In this document: positions 10,041 to 20,562 of the stretch, in pieces
How positions within the stretch are numbered: position 1 is the stretch's first letter
Layout: each line of letters begins with the position of its first letter
From: Fragilaria crotonensis
Lineage: Eukaryota; Bacillariophyta; Fragilariophyceae; Fragilariales; Fragilariaceae
NCBI GenBank assembly: GCA_022925895.1
Contig: JAKSYS010000601.1
Coordinates: 1-39,213 of the forward strand
DNA length: 39,213 nucleotides
Direction: 5' to 3'
The notes under the pieces: model-generated
What the model was told of the DNA's origin: nothing
The model's database searches: none
The model's input: the letters and a program-made list of their open reading frames with translations, nothing else
Program-made: the position numbers and the translations under genes

Positions 10041-10959
10041 ATGTGGAACAAGATGCAAGCCTTTGGTTTGCTAACAGCTCTGCTTGCTGGCGTGCATTCG
10101 TTCCAGATTGTCCCTTCGTCACGCCTATGCAACCAACATACACGGCAACAGGCGCTGATGCCTTCACGAGACATCCGCACAGCCATGGCTGCCAAGCCTT
10201 GAACGCAAGCCCGCCCTGATGGATGAAGCCATCTACGACTTCAACAAGATTGTTATTGACACCGTCTACGATCTCATCTGTCTCCTTTACCCCGTTACCG
10301 GTGGACCGCGGGATTTTGCCCGCTTTTACGTCCTTGAGACTGTCGCCAGAGTGCCCTATTTCGCTTATCTGTCCGTCATGCACCTCCGCGAAACCTTTGG
10401 TGAGCGTTCACCAACGTTGAGTGAGCGAATGCGAACCCACTACGCCGAGGCCGACAACGAGCTGCATCATCTCCTCATCATGGAATCGCTTGGGGGAAAC
10501 TCAAGTGCGGTGGATCGTACCATCGCGCAAACAATGGCCTTCGGTTACTATTGGTACGTTGTGGGAGTCTACAGCCTCTCTGAACAAGCCGCCTATCACC
10601 TTTCGGAACTCATTGAGGATCATGCCTACGAAACATATGACAAATACCTTAATGACCACGCAGACATGCTCAAATCCTTGCCAGTACCACCCATCGCCAG
10701 GAAGTATTACCAAGAGGATAATCCCTTTCTCGACCTCTTCTGCACCGTCAAGGATGTGGACGAGACGGGCAAATTCTCCGCTCGGCGACCCAAGCTCGAG
10801 TCACTGTATGACGTCTTTGTTAACGTTCGCGACGATGAGAAAGAGCATTGGAAGACTCTCTGCAACCTAGTTCAATACAACGACATGCAGGGCATAGAGA
10901 ACACGAAGGTCAGTGGAACAACCAAGCTCACAAAGCAGGTAATAGAGGCATCTCCGTAG
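10041..10959 (+). CDS. PTOX: Plastid terminal oxidase (PTOX), plastid-targeted
   Basis: PTOX is a di-iron plastoquinol oxidase that passes electrons from plastoquinol to oxygen at thylakoids, easing over-reduction and serving carotenoid desaturation. The main frame (10219-10959) shows the expected ligands: LETVARVPYF (Glu), NELHHL (Glu and His), SELIEDHAYETYD (Glu) and RDDEKEH (Glu and His). Upstream, ATGs at 10041 and 10053 open a frame with a signal peptide (MQAFGLLTALLAGVHS) followed by Phe and a Ser/Arg-rich stretch, the bipartite presequence of diatom plastid proteins. This leader frame stops at 10203, and the oxidase is in the +1 frame. Either a weak-donor intron (for example 10118-10196 or 10110-10182) joins them, or there is a one-base error. 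The body extends in frame upstream of 10219 (SLERKPAL). Confidence 0.88.
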
Positions 10960-11080
10960 AGACAAAGCATCGACAGAAATCGATCGTTAAAATGTGCAGG
11001 ATACTAGTATACTTCATTTGAACAAGCGAACGTATCGCCGGAAATAAGTAAGAACCAACGGAGAATCAGACACTCGAGAT
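10960..11080. other. Short convergent spacer
   Basis: The oxidase and the exchanger genes converge here, with 121 bases between the two stop codons. It must hold both 3' ends. No clear polyadenylation signal is visible. Confidence 0.5.
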
Positions 11081-14000
11081 TCAACCGTTTACATACGTCC
11101 TTTGACGGACCTTAGACCGTTCGTTCGTCTCTTCGTAGGGTATGTCGTTTGCGACAAGAGCATTCGAGCTTTTATGGCTTCGTTTTACCAAGGCAGCTGT
11201 CTCTGCTGATGGCAAGGATTTGCTTGACGGTCCCAAACCAAGATGTTCCATGAGATAGAAGGTATACCCCCCAAGCACAAAGACAGTAAAGACGATGGTT
11301 GCTGACGTCATCGCCTTCAATTCAGGTTTGAGGCGTGACCCTTGCTGCGTCACTGTGTCGTAAAGCGGGATATTTTCAACCAGTGCAAAGGACATGGCAC
11401 CTCTCAATCCTGCGACCCACAACACGAGCTGCATTTTCTTGTCAATGATCACCCCAGGTGACGGATGAGACGCGAATGTGGACGTCACGCTCCATCGACC
11501 TTTCTTTTTTTGGCAAACAGCTCGAGCTTGTTGTACTCTGGCAACCGAATTGGCAGCAAGCGACAAAAGAGGAATCATCACAGCTCTGCTGATGCAGCAA
11601 GCAAAGATAGCCAGGAAAGTGTGGAGAAAGTTCCAATGATAACGGTAACTGAAGAGAAACACACCTAGATAGGCGAAAATGGCGGTCTCCATCATGGTGG
11701 ATAAGAGCTCTGCCACAAAGCCAACATGAGTCCTTGCGAGAAGTGAGAGGTGTCCATGGACGTTAAAAGCTCCGACGAAGGGAGGCTTTGCCCCATGCGA
11801 GCGGCTCGTCTGCATAGAACCGTCTGTGGAGTCAACCTCGCCAACAACGAAGAGGTCCATGACAAAGCCAGTTGAAACAATCGCAACAATTCCCGACCAC
11901 CCAATTCCGTCACATATATAGTACGGAATAAACGCCCAGCAAAAGAAAAGGAGCACCTCCACCAGTGGTGTCTGGCAACCTTTCATCATCCAGTAGTAGA
12001 ATGAGCAAGCGAATCCAGATACTACTCCAACGCATAGTGAACCGAATGCAACCACACAGCAGTGAATGGCAGCAGCAATCACAGCCTCTTCGTCAATAAC
12101 AAGTGACTCATCCAGAAAGTGAACTAGCGTTTCACTGCGTCGTTGAGAGAAAACGGTGAGAATAAGGTAGGTATTCAAAACAGGACGTGCACGAGGAACT
12201 CACAACAAGACTAGTGCGACACCATCGTTCAGAAGGGATTCACCGAATATAACAACATAGATTGAGTCCGAGTCCGTCATACCCATGTTATTCAAGACAC
12301 TAAGGACTGCAATAGGGTCGATCGAAGAAATCAAGGCACCAAATGTGAGGGACTCAACGTATGGAATCGTTTCGCATCCTGAGAGCATCGAGGTCCCCTG
12401 GTGCAAAACGAATGCCGTCATACAAGTAGCGAGAAGTGTTCCAGCCACTGCGTATATCATGATGGGCCAAATGTGTCTATTAAAAGACCTCTTGTTTATA
12501 CTGAGAGCGGCCTCAAAGACTATAGGCGGTACCATAATCCGAAGAAACCAGTCCCCATCAAAGCTGATGTCGTAATGAGGGACAAATGACAAGATGGCAC
12601 CACATAGAACTTCGTACGTGTAAGCAATTGATCACCTTCATTCACAATGATAACGCATCTTGCACAACTTACCTCCAACAAGGATGCATCCAGCGGCTTC
12701 TGGCAACCATCGAATTTGAAAGTGTCGAATCAGACTTTTCACCATTCCGCAGAAAGCCAGAACAAATACGATCAGGAACAGCTTCTTGTCCGACACGACC
12801 TCCTCATCAGGAGTATCGCAATTCTCATGGAAGACGTTAAGGATGGACGCACAGCAAGTGCGTGCTTCAACGGATGTGGGATCGTTCAGGACAGCTGACA
12901 CGGCGGCAGTCACCTCTTGAACGGCTTTGGACGACGCTGCGGCGTCAACAGCAGCATTATTAAGCGTAACATTGGTCTGATTCACAATAGAATCAAAAAC
13001 TTTCTGTATTGTATCTTCCTTTTGCAGCAAGAGAGTCTCGCCGAGCATAGTGTCCGACACATGCTGGTTTGCTGTAGGCAGCGTCAAGGACTGCTTGGGC
13101 TTAGGCTTTTTCGTGGCTGTTACATCAGGCACGATTAGCTCAGTTTCAACTTCATCTATAGCCTTGTCCTCTTCCTCGTCATTGATTTGTTCAAACTCCT
13201 CTTTTTCCATTTGTGCCGAAGACATGTCGGACGATATGCTGGCGTTCTTACCTTCTTCGCTGGTGACTTCGACTTCGACTTTGACATCTGCCTCCGTTGT
13301 CAATCTCCGTGACAAATCCATGTGCACCATCGTATCTAGGTCGTGATCAACCAGGTATCGAGCGTTGCTCCATGCGTGTCCTGCAACCTCGTCTTCGGCA
13401 AAGAACGCGACAGACGGATGGTGCAGCAGCGGTCGCACCAACCTCGCTTGAAACCACCAGCATGTCTGGAAAACAAGTGCCTTAAATTTTCGATGTAGCA
13501 CATCTGGTTGACTTGATTCACAACAATCGACGCTGCCGCTCTGGTTCTGACTGTTTTTGGCTGGTTGTCCTGTTCTCTGTTTGCGTCAACCTCTGGAGCG
13601 TCGCTATTGCAGGTTTTATCGAATGCACGCTTCAGACCATCGCATTCATCTTTGCCATCGGTCGCATTGATAAAACTTATGACAGACTCGACATTCAAGA
13701 GCGTCTGAGGCATGTAATACTGTGTTGATGCTGCCAAAGATGGAATCTTGAGAGACTCCATTCGGTATTTGATCATCATTCGCATCGACAACAACCAACG
13801 GCTTTGCTTCGTCATCATCGTTGTTGTCGGTCGACTTTTGGCTCTTGAACATGCGCCGTCTTTTCTTCATCGATTTGGTGGGTTTTGATGCTTTCCGAGG
13901 TACGGCATCGGCTCCGCCCAGCGGTATAGGCGGTCCGTCTACATCAACGAGTTTGAGTTTCGTCTGCCTTCTAGGATCGAGAACACCATGAACGCCCGTG

Positions 14001-14218
14001 TAGCCAATGAGTGATGATCCAACGATTGTCATGGTGAAGAACATAGTCCCCAAAAATAGACGTCGGATATTCAACAAGGACGACCAGGAACCTGCATTCT
14101 CATCAATGTCAGCAGCGTCATCGCTACATGAATCCAACTCACTCACTTCATTCAGGTCATCTCCTTGAAGCAAAGGTTGATCATTGTCGCTATCGTGTTG
14201 CCCTTGTTGATTGTCCAT
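11081..14218 (-). CDS. Na+/H+ exchanger, CPA1/NHE family, multi-exon
   Basis: A cation/proton antiporter that exchanges Na+ or K+ for H+ across a membrane. Core motifs are PPIVFEAALSINK, SSIDPIAVLSVL, FGESLLNDGVALVL and GLRGAMSFALV, all typical of NHE proteins. Two introns are clear: 12610-12672 (GTAAGT donor) and 12135-12203 (GTGAGT donor), which join the frames exactly. Two more frame changes upstream fit introns at about 13720-13795 and 13466-13551, giving about 947 residues. The second could instead be one missing A in the A5 run near 13554. The N-terminal 400 or so residues are unusual: a membrane anchor (FLGTMFFTMTIVGSSLIG), basic and acidic low-complexity parts, then an Asp/Glu-rich stretch just before the transport domain. 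Start at 14218 is the first ATG of the frame. Localisation is not certain. Confidence 0.85.
12135..12203 (-). other. Intron in the exchanger gene, 69 bp
   Basis: The donor is GTGAGT and the acceptor follows a pyrimidine-rich stretch ending GACGCAG. Removing it joins the LNDGVALVL helix to the next part of the exchanger in frame. Confidence 0.85.
12610..12672 (-). other. Intron in the exchanger gene, 63 bp
   Basis: The donor is GTAAGT and the acceptor is CGAAG. Removing it joins ILVG to VLCGAILSF in frame in the middle of the first core helices. Confidence 0.85.
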
Positions 14219-14772
14219 CGGTGTCTCCGGCAGGGTGAGAAGAGCGTTCAGCCTTCGAACAATTGCTTCGTTGGAAATATATGTTCTTTTTTTTATGTAT
14301 TTCGGGTTTCGGGCATATATCGGTCATCGCCTCTTCATCGTTCCTGGTACAGTATGTACCCGTATGTGCCCAATGCCTATGCGCCTGTATGTGCGTATTC
14401 AGGATTCGCACGTTCTGCAGTACGGTAACACGTAATACCAGTACCTTGTTACTGTCAGTAGCGTAGTAGCGTTATCATATTCGAGGTACTTTTGTCTTTT
14501 GTATGGTAGAGGAGAAATATTGGGAGGGCGAGTGCTCGGAGTGGGACGATACCAGGTACCGCGATAGCACTGTACTTTTGACCTTCATGACTTAATTAAA
14601 TCATGCATGAGCAAGTTTGAAGACATCACCTCTTTAAGATGCATGACACTGCATTGCTGATTCCTATGCAAACAAGGAAACATGGACCTATAGTGATATG
14701 TTCTTTATTCTAATAACTTCCAGCAGTTGAACAAGGCTAACAGAATTCGATCCTAGATACAGTACCTTGAAC
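14219..14772. other. Intergenic region between the exchanger and the peroxiredoxin
   Basis: This holds the exchanger promoter and the 3' flank of the peroxiredoxin. Open frames are short and T/C-rich. CCTGGTAC (14343) and CCAGGTAC (about 14552) palindrome halves occur here. No gene is seen. Confidence 0.5.
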
Positions 14773-15748
14773 CTAGACTTCGTCTTTCTTCACAAGGCGA
14801 AGGTAGTTGATTCCAGATGGAACATCGCATGTGTGGAAGTTCGGGTAAAACTCTTTGGCTTCTTCCTCGCTAACGGTAGGAAGCAAAAAGACAGAACCCT
14901 TGAATTCATCCGTGTGAGTGCCATCCGCCAACAAGACAGACTCGTGATTGTTGGGCCAGTTGGCAGGAGTGGCGATGGACTTTTCGTACGAAAGCTGCAA
15001 CGCCTTCACGCAACGTGCAATCTCGTCCATGTTGCGACCAACACAAGCAGGGTAGTTGAGATTCAACATGAGCTTGTTCTCGGGGTTGATGATGAAGACA
15101 GCACGGATGGTGAGGGGGAGCGACTGCTCGTCAGAAGTGCCAGGATCGATCATGCCGTAGGCCATGGAAATCTTGCGATCAGGATCACTAGAACGATAAG
15201 GGTACGGCAAAGTTGAGAATGTCGGATTTGAGATTGAAAACAAATGAACTGCCGACACCAAATCTTGCTACGTACCCAATAATTGGAAACTTGATCTCGA
15301 TCTTGTTCTCACAATGGGCAACCACGTCCTCGAGCCATTCATTGTGCGACTTGACTGGATCGACCGACAGAGTGGCGACTAAACAGTCCAGCGCAGCCAG
15401 TTCATCGTACTTGAGTGCAAGTCGTCCAATCTCAGTGGTGCAAACAGGAGTGAAGTCGGCAGGGTGAGAAAAGAGGATAGCCCACTTTCCCTTTTTCCAT
15501 TCATGAAAGGAATCAAATGGACCTTGGGTTGTATCTGCGCCAAAGTCTGGGACAATGTTTCCAAGGCGAATGGCTGGCGAAGAAAGGAACGGCGTGAGCA
15601 AACTGGTTGGACAGGACACCAAAGGATCATCCGATTGACACAATCTTTCTACAAATGCTGATTAAGACTCACACCCATCTGTGGATCCTTCAGGATACAA
15701 GGACATGTACTTCTTGGTACCGCTCTCCATGGCGCTGACGGAACACAT
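14773..15748 (-). CDS. 1-Cys peroxiredoxin (Prx6 type), three exons
   Basis: Peroxiredoxins reduce hydrogen peroxide and organic peroxides with a catalytic Cys. The exons are 15673-15748, 15276-15573 and 14773-15187, separated by introns 15574-15672 (GTGAGT donor) and 15188-15275 (GTACGT donor). They join in frame to 262 residues. The active site is FSHPADFTPVCTTE with the peroxidatic Cys at about residue 70. IIGDPDRKISMAYGMIDP spans the second junction. The C-terminal arm (ANWPNNHE and VPSGINYLR) is typical of Prx6-type 1-Cys enzymes. The start at 15748 gives an extra six residues before a second ATG at 15730. There is no signal peptide, so it is probably cytosolic or nuclear. Regeneration partner is unknown. 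Confidence 0.92.
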
Positions 15749-16114
15749 GATGGCGTTGTGGATGTTTATTCAGAAGATTCGATAGTAGTTGCCAAAATGA
15801 TGGACGTGTCCGTTTTGTGTCTTCATCAAAACACGGGAAGCCAGGTCTCGCTCAGGGCGTACCAATATACACATGCCAATACTAAATCCTAGTCGGAATG
15901 ACGAGTCAGCATCAATCGATGGAAGTGGAAAGTATCTTGCCATTCTGCGTGCTGTCCTTCTGCTGGATCTTTGAATCCTGTGAAGCAAGTTTGGACCCCC
16001 CTTCCGAGAATCCGAGCGGAACATTGTCGCTGCCAATGTTCTGATTTCGGATTTCCGACCTCGTACTGGTACTCGGAGTCTCCGAATATCAGATGCGTTA
16101 CGCATGTCATAGAG
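15749..16114. other. Region between the peroxiredoxin start and Copia element A
   Basis: This is the peroxiredoxin upstream region, ending at the target duplication of the retrotransposon. Open frames are short and have no domain. The retrotransposon inserted about 370 bp upstream of the peroxiredoxin start, so it may affect that promoter. Confidence 0.5.
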
Positions 16115-16119
16115 GTATG
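16115..16119. repeat. Target site duplication GTATG, left copy
   Basis: GTATG precedes the left LTR and recurs at 22770-22774 after the right LTR. Five bases is the usual length for Ty1/copia insertions. Confidence 0.8.
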
Positions 16120-16297
16120 CGTTCAAATGTGTACGTAACGGCCGACTCTTACCTTAGAGAGAAGACGAGATAAACGATAAAGTAGTAACACAAGAAGCGT
16201 ACAAAAGTAGTAAACGATAAACTTGTGTCTACGTCTGCTCTTGTCTCTGATTACTACTGTACTAGCGGTTTCCGTACTGTATCGTCCGTATTCAAAC
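16120..16297 (-). repeat. 3' LTR of Copia element A (178 bp)
   Basis: It matches 22594-22769 base for base except for one extra AG dinucleotide in an AGAGAG run. On the minus strand the LTR starts GTTTGAATACGG and ends CATTTGAACG, with near-palindromic ends. Confidence 0.9.
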
Positions 16298-16458
16298 GGT
16301 CCCCGTAAATCATGAATTCGCCTCGTGACAGAATGATTTATCCCTCATTCCACCTTGTCCGCAAAAACGACCTGGTATTAAAGCCCGCGGACTCCATCCG
16401 CTCCAGGGGGTAAACGACCTCGCCCACGCAACGGTCGATAACCCAGGGCATGCCATTC
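16298..16458 (-). other. Untranslated 3' part of Copia element A
   Basis: This lies between the polyprotein stop and the 3' LTR. A weak polypurine tract (GGGGACC on the minus strand) touches the LTR edge. Confidence 0.45.
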
Positions 16459-17266
16459 TTAATACATAATGTGGCGACATAGTGCTCGACGACGGTCTGC
16501 AGTGAGTACCTTCGTAAATAGGTCGGCCAAGTTAGTCATGCCGTCCTCTTTTCCCACACGTATGATCTTCGCGGCAACAGCCTCGCGTACTGCATGATAA
16601 TTGATTGCATTGTGCTTCTTTGCAAGCATTGATTCGGGAATAGTTGTGTTTTTCACGACACCGTTATTGTCGCAGAATATATTGGCCGGACCATCAATTG
16701 GCACGCCAAACATTCGGAGCTTATATCGCAACGCGACAAGCATGTCCTTCGCAGCTCGAAGCGCGACAAATTCACTCCCAAAACTGGAGGATTCAACGGT
16801 ATTTTGCCGTTTCGAAAACCAAATGATCGGCGCATTCTGAACGTAAATGATAATCCCAGTATGCGATCTTCGAGTAATAACATTTCCTGCGTGATTCGCA
16901 TCAACAAAACATGATATATTCACACATTTACCTTTTGGTTCTGGCATGTTCGGGGGTAGTTCCTCACATACGTCCCCGTAAAAATCTCGCCAATCGGCAT
17001 CAGAGTTGAACACACGTTCATCGATATCAGGGGTTTTCGGATCGAAAACAATTCGAGCTCCATTCTCATGCTTCTTCAAGTATGCGAAGATGTGGTATAA
17101 TGCCTCAAGGTGACCGCGCCGTGGCAGTGCCTGATGTTGGGACAATTGCGATACTTCGACAAATATGTCGAGGCGTCCGAGTTCAATTGCCCATCGCAGT
17201 ATTCCAATTAATTGAAGGAAACGCGACCCCATTTCGTCACTAAGTTCAGGAGTTACATCCAGCTCG
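16459..17266 (-). CDS. Copia A: RNase H and end of polyprotein
   Basis: The frame starts with FLQLIGILRWAIELGRLDIF, the connection after reverse transcriptase. It includes SCFVDANHAG (RNase H Asp), RRSHTGIIIY, a conserved Glu-rich stretch SSSFGSEFVALRAAKDM, and IFCDNNGVV (Asp). The end reads NLADLFTKVLTADRR, typical of Copia C-termini. It is cut from the reverse transcriptase by a one-base shift near 17282 (CCC where CCCC would fit). Confidence 0.85.
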
Positions 17267-18367
17267 GGTTTATAGCCGCTGGGAATGGATTCCTCGCCGT
17301 TGACTTCAACTTCGCTTCCGGATCGTCTTCTGCAATTAATGCTTCGACAACTTTGATGGCGTTCTTGACATAAGTCTTACTGCCCATGGCCCATTCCACT
17401 TTACCATTCGGCAATTGGACCTTCTCCATATTGGCTCCAAGATATATATCGGGCTCATGGACACTTTCCGGTTTGAGCTCGTACAATTTGCCCAATTCGT
17501 CCATAGTTTGTTTTGGTTCCTTCGCGAATATCAGGATGTCATCAACGTATACCAGCACCATATCATAGTGCGTTCCGGCACTCGAATCCATACATCTGGA
17601 TCTGCCTGTGTTGATGTAAAGTTCATATGACACAGCGTTGCCGCCAAGTCCGCACGCCAGGCAGCGCCTGATGATTTGAGTCCATATAGGGCACGCGTTA
17701 CAATCAAGACTTTACCGCGGTCTTCGCCAGTTTCAATGCCGCCTTCAAACCAAATCTTCTCACGGCACGATGCGTTTAAGTATGCATTAGTTACATCCCC
17801 CGCCAGCACGTCGAGGTCGTTCAGACCAGCAATCAGAAACGCCAGGCGTACACTGTCGCGCGATACCACGCTCGAGTAAGTTATTGATCCTGGCGTGTCG
17901 GTCGTGTGCCCTCCGGCAACAAATCTTGCCTTTCGGGTGAAATCCATTTTGACGTCGAATATCACATGACATCGAATTTCTTGAAAACCAATCATCGATG
18001 GCTCCTTTCCGCTTCGTGCTTGCGCGGGTGATATCCCGTCAGCGCTTTTCCACGCGACTTTCACCTTTGTCATCTCCTTTCCTAGTGCCTTGCGCCAGAA
18101 GTCGGTTCCAGTCTCTTCGTCAATCGTCAGGGCTTCTTCGACTGTCTTTGGCACACGTATGCCGAATTTGTGGGTCGTACGCCAATAGCGTTTGACCTTC
18201 GCAACAATGCGATTTCGCTTCCGCAGAACCGTATGTACCCACCAGTTAAACGCTGGCTCATTGGCAATTTTGTTTGCCACTGCATATTCTGCAACTTGAA
18301 CAGGATAGGCGTCTTTTAAATCCTTCAATGGTAGCCAGTCCGAAGACCCGTCCTTCCACGAGACCAA
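17253..18367 (-). CDS. Copia A: reverse transcriptase, two frames
   Basis: The upstream part contains ARFVAGGHTTDTPGSITYSSVVSRDSV, GDVTNAYLN and RALYGLKSSGAAW, the usual Copia RT blocks. The catalytic LVYVDDILIFA falls in the next frame (17253-17633), after a single-base shift near 17580. Both parts read as conserved RT sequence without internal stops, so only the shift separates them. Confidence 0.88.
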
Positions 18368-18761
18368 AGGGACCAGCCTCGGGTTGTCGGTTTCGGGATA
18401 CGATTCCCATTACGACTTGTGGTGAAACCATCTGCGATTTGAATCGCCGAGTTGTCAGACCTGTGGTCAGTGATCTCGCTCAATAATTGATACTGATTTC
18501 CTTCAGAGTCAACCTGTGCATACATGCACTCTGCAATCACATTTGCGAAGTAGTTCTCAGTGGATCCATCGGTGAACTCCACAACGTATTCTCGGGTATC
18601 GAACAGGGGTTGGAATGTGCACGACCAATCGGTTCGCCAGAGGTACCCTTTGCACGTTTGACCACACGGCCTTTGCGTTCGCTGCCGGTACCGACATCGA
18701 ATATTAGTTCTGCATTCAAATACTTGTCAATTACGTCGTCGTTGATGTCGTCGGCATCCAA
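18325..18761 (-). CDS. Copia A: linker between integrase and reverse transcriptase, broken
   Basis: Two short frames (18537-18761 and 18325-18582) carry the linker after the integrase. The frame changes fall at 18769-18771 (GGG on plus), 18606-18609 (GGGG) and 18366-18368 (AAA). At each, one extra base of the run restores the conserved reading. No domain is known in this part. Confidence 0.55.
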
Positions 18762-19672
18762 CGTGTCAGGGTATCCATATCACCATAATCTTCATCGGTG
18801 CGTACGGTGCCACTCGGCACCTCATCAAACTCGTCTTGGATATAAAATCCGTCAGCTGCATTAACCATAAAGTTCTGATCTGACAGACGCTCGTCAACTG
18901 CGCGGTCGAAACTCTCGATTTCGGTTTTGACGTCATTGTTCAGGTAGTCGTCACGTACGACATGTTGTACCGTAGTTCGGGCAATTACATTGCCGGATTC
19001 AAGTAGTAGCCAATAGCATAGATCGCTCCCGACCCGGTGGGCAACACCAAGCCATCGCGCGAGACGTCGCCCGCTGCCGTCGATTTCGATTTTCTTCTGG
19101 TCATAGTACCATACGCGATCGTAAAACTCAAAGTCGATCCACTCGGATATGTCTGGTGTCTCACCGGTGACAATCTCAATCCCGGTGCGCAGTTGTTGGC
19201 CACGAGGAATTCTGTTTAGAATGTTAGTCTCATAGACCAGACCATAATCCCACAGACGAGGTGGGACTTTCCGCTTGAGCATGCGATTCCTCCATCGCTT
19301 CTTGAGCTCGCCGATTTCTCTCTCGGCCGCGTAATTCTGATTCGATCGTCCAACCTCAGATCGCTTTAACCTGATCTTCAAACGATTTACCTCCTTCATA
19401 AAGTCAGTCTTAGGACCAACAATTTCGGGAGCTCCATCAGACAATAAGGAGTCAGGAATGCCAACATCGTCGGCAAATTCGGTCAACGCCCGAGCGACTT
19501 TCGATTTCGAATCGAGAGGATGGACCGTGGTGAACGATCCGTTAGTGAATACTTGCGCGCACGTGTTACCCTGGATTGATATGACCTTCGAGAATAAGGT
19601 ATCAGTGAACCAGTCCCCGTTTAGGCGTCGCCGGTTCAGGTGTAAGTGATCAACACGATATCTTCGATGCAA
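18731..19672 (-). CDS. Copia A: integrase
   Basis: The DDE core is seen: a first Asp in GDWFTDTLF, a second in SLLSDGAPEIVG, and the Glu in YAAEREIGELKKRW. A PRLWDYGLVYETNILNRIP block and the GIEIVTGETPDISEWIDFEFYD block follow, both typical for algal Copia integrases. The core itself is unbroken. The zinc-binding part upstream is not clear because of frame breaks between 19700 and 20060. Confidence 0.85.
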   Translation of the reverse strand: MHRRYRVDHLHLNRRRLNGDWFTDTLFSKVISIQGNTCAQVFTNGSFTTVHPLDSKSKVARALTEFADDVGIPDSLLSDGAPEIVGPKTDFMKEVNRLKIRLKRSEVGRSNQNYAAEREIGELKKRWRNRMLKRKVPPRLWDYGLVYETNILNRIPRGQQLRTGIEIVTGETPDISEWIDFEFYDRVWYYDQKKIEIDGSGRRLARWLGVAHRVGSDLCYWLLLESGNVIARTTVQHVVRDDYLNNDVKTEIESFDRAVDERLSDQNFMVNAADGFYIQDEFDEVPSGTVRTDEDYGDMDTLTRWMPTTSTTT

Positions 19673-20406
19673 CGGGTGAACCGCCGTTCTTACCCCGCGC
19701 TGGGTAGTTACCTGAAGGGTTCGCTTGGCCGTCTCGAGGCCAATATTCCATTGCGACTTAGATTCTCAAAGGTTACAGTCGAGTGTCGTTCGCTCGTGAT
19801 CGTTGCGCTTATCCCACCGTGCGTCCCCGTAAGCGCAGAGGACACGAGAATAGCATTCGCATACAAAGAAGACACGCAACGCGGGTCAGAAGTGGGGAAG
19901 ATCGCCGTCGGGGTGCAGTCGAATGGGACCATATATCCCGTCCAGCGGTCGATATACAGTCGACGGCACGCGCTGGATTCCGACGCGGTGCAGACATGTG
20001 CATGTCCGCGGGATTCCAAGTCGGCGAAGTAATTTCGACAATCGGTAGATTCGACATTTCCCAATCAGTGGGGACGCGTGACTCGAATGAAAGATTCGGT
20101 CCCGAAACGGTAAGGGAATAAAAATGGAATCCAAATCAAGGCCAATCGGTCGGTGCGGATCCCATGGATCATCACAAACGCCGTAGCCATGGGCTCGGAT
20201 CTGATGGGGTTGATTAAGGAGCAGTGTAAATCACTGCCAAACCACAGCACTTGGTCAGCGACCAGGACGACAGAGTCGCCGGTTGTGGGACACGTGTACG
20301 TCGTAGCACACTTCGCAATCGGGACATCTGGCTTCGGTTGATACTCCGCAGAAAAGGGAGAAACATTGCAGTACTCGCCCGAAAGTTCGAGCAAACGCCA
20401 ATTCGG

Positions 20407-20436
20407 TCCAGCACACGTGGTGTCAGCGTGGTTATC
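20407..20436 (-). other. Copia A: aspartic protease active site
   Basis: The minus strand encodes DNHADTTCAG. The D-x-H-A-D-T form replaces the more common D-S-G-A of retroviral-type proteases and is seen in other algal Copia elements. The frame around it is interrupted on both sides, so the domain edges are not given. Confidence 0.6.
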
Positions 20437-20562
20437 GATCTCATTGATGGCAATGTTGCCAGGGGTTGGTTCATTGGGCTTATGGTGTGTGGGGCCCGTG
20501 CGCCTTGCACTTGAAATTAACGCGTGTGCCTGCGCCTGACGTGCACCACTGGCCTCTGCGAG

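Noticed and set aside
14773-14790. C-terminal KDEV of the peroxiredoxin as an ER retrieval signal
   Set aside because: The protein has no signal peptide, and KDEV is not a standard retrieval motif.
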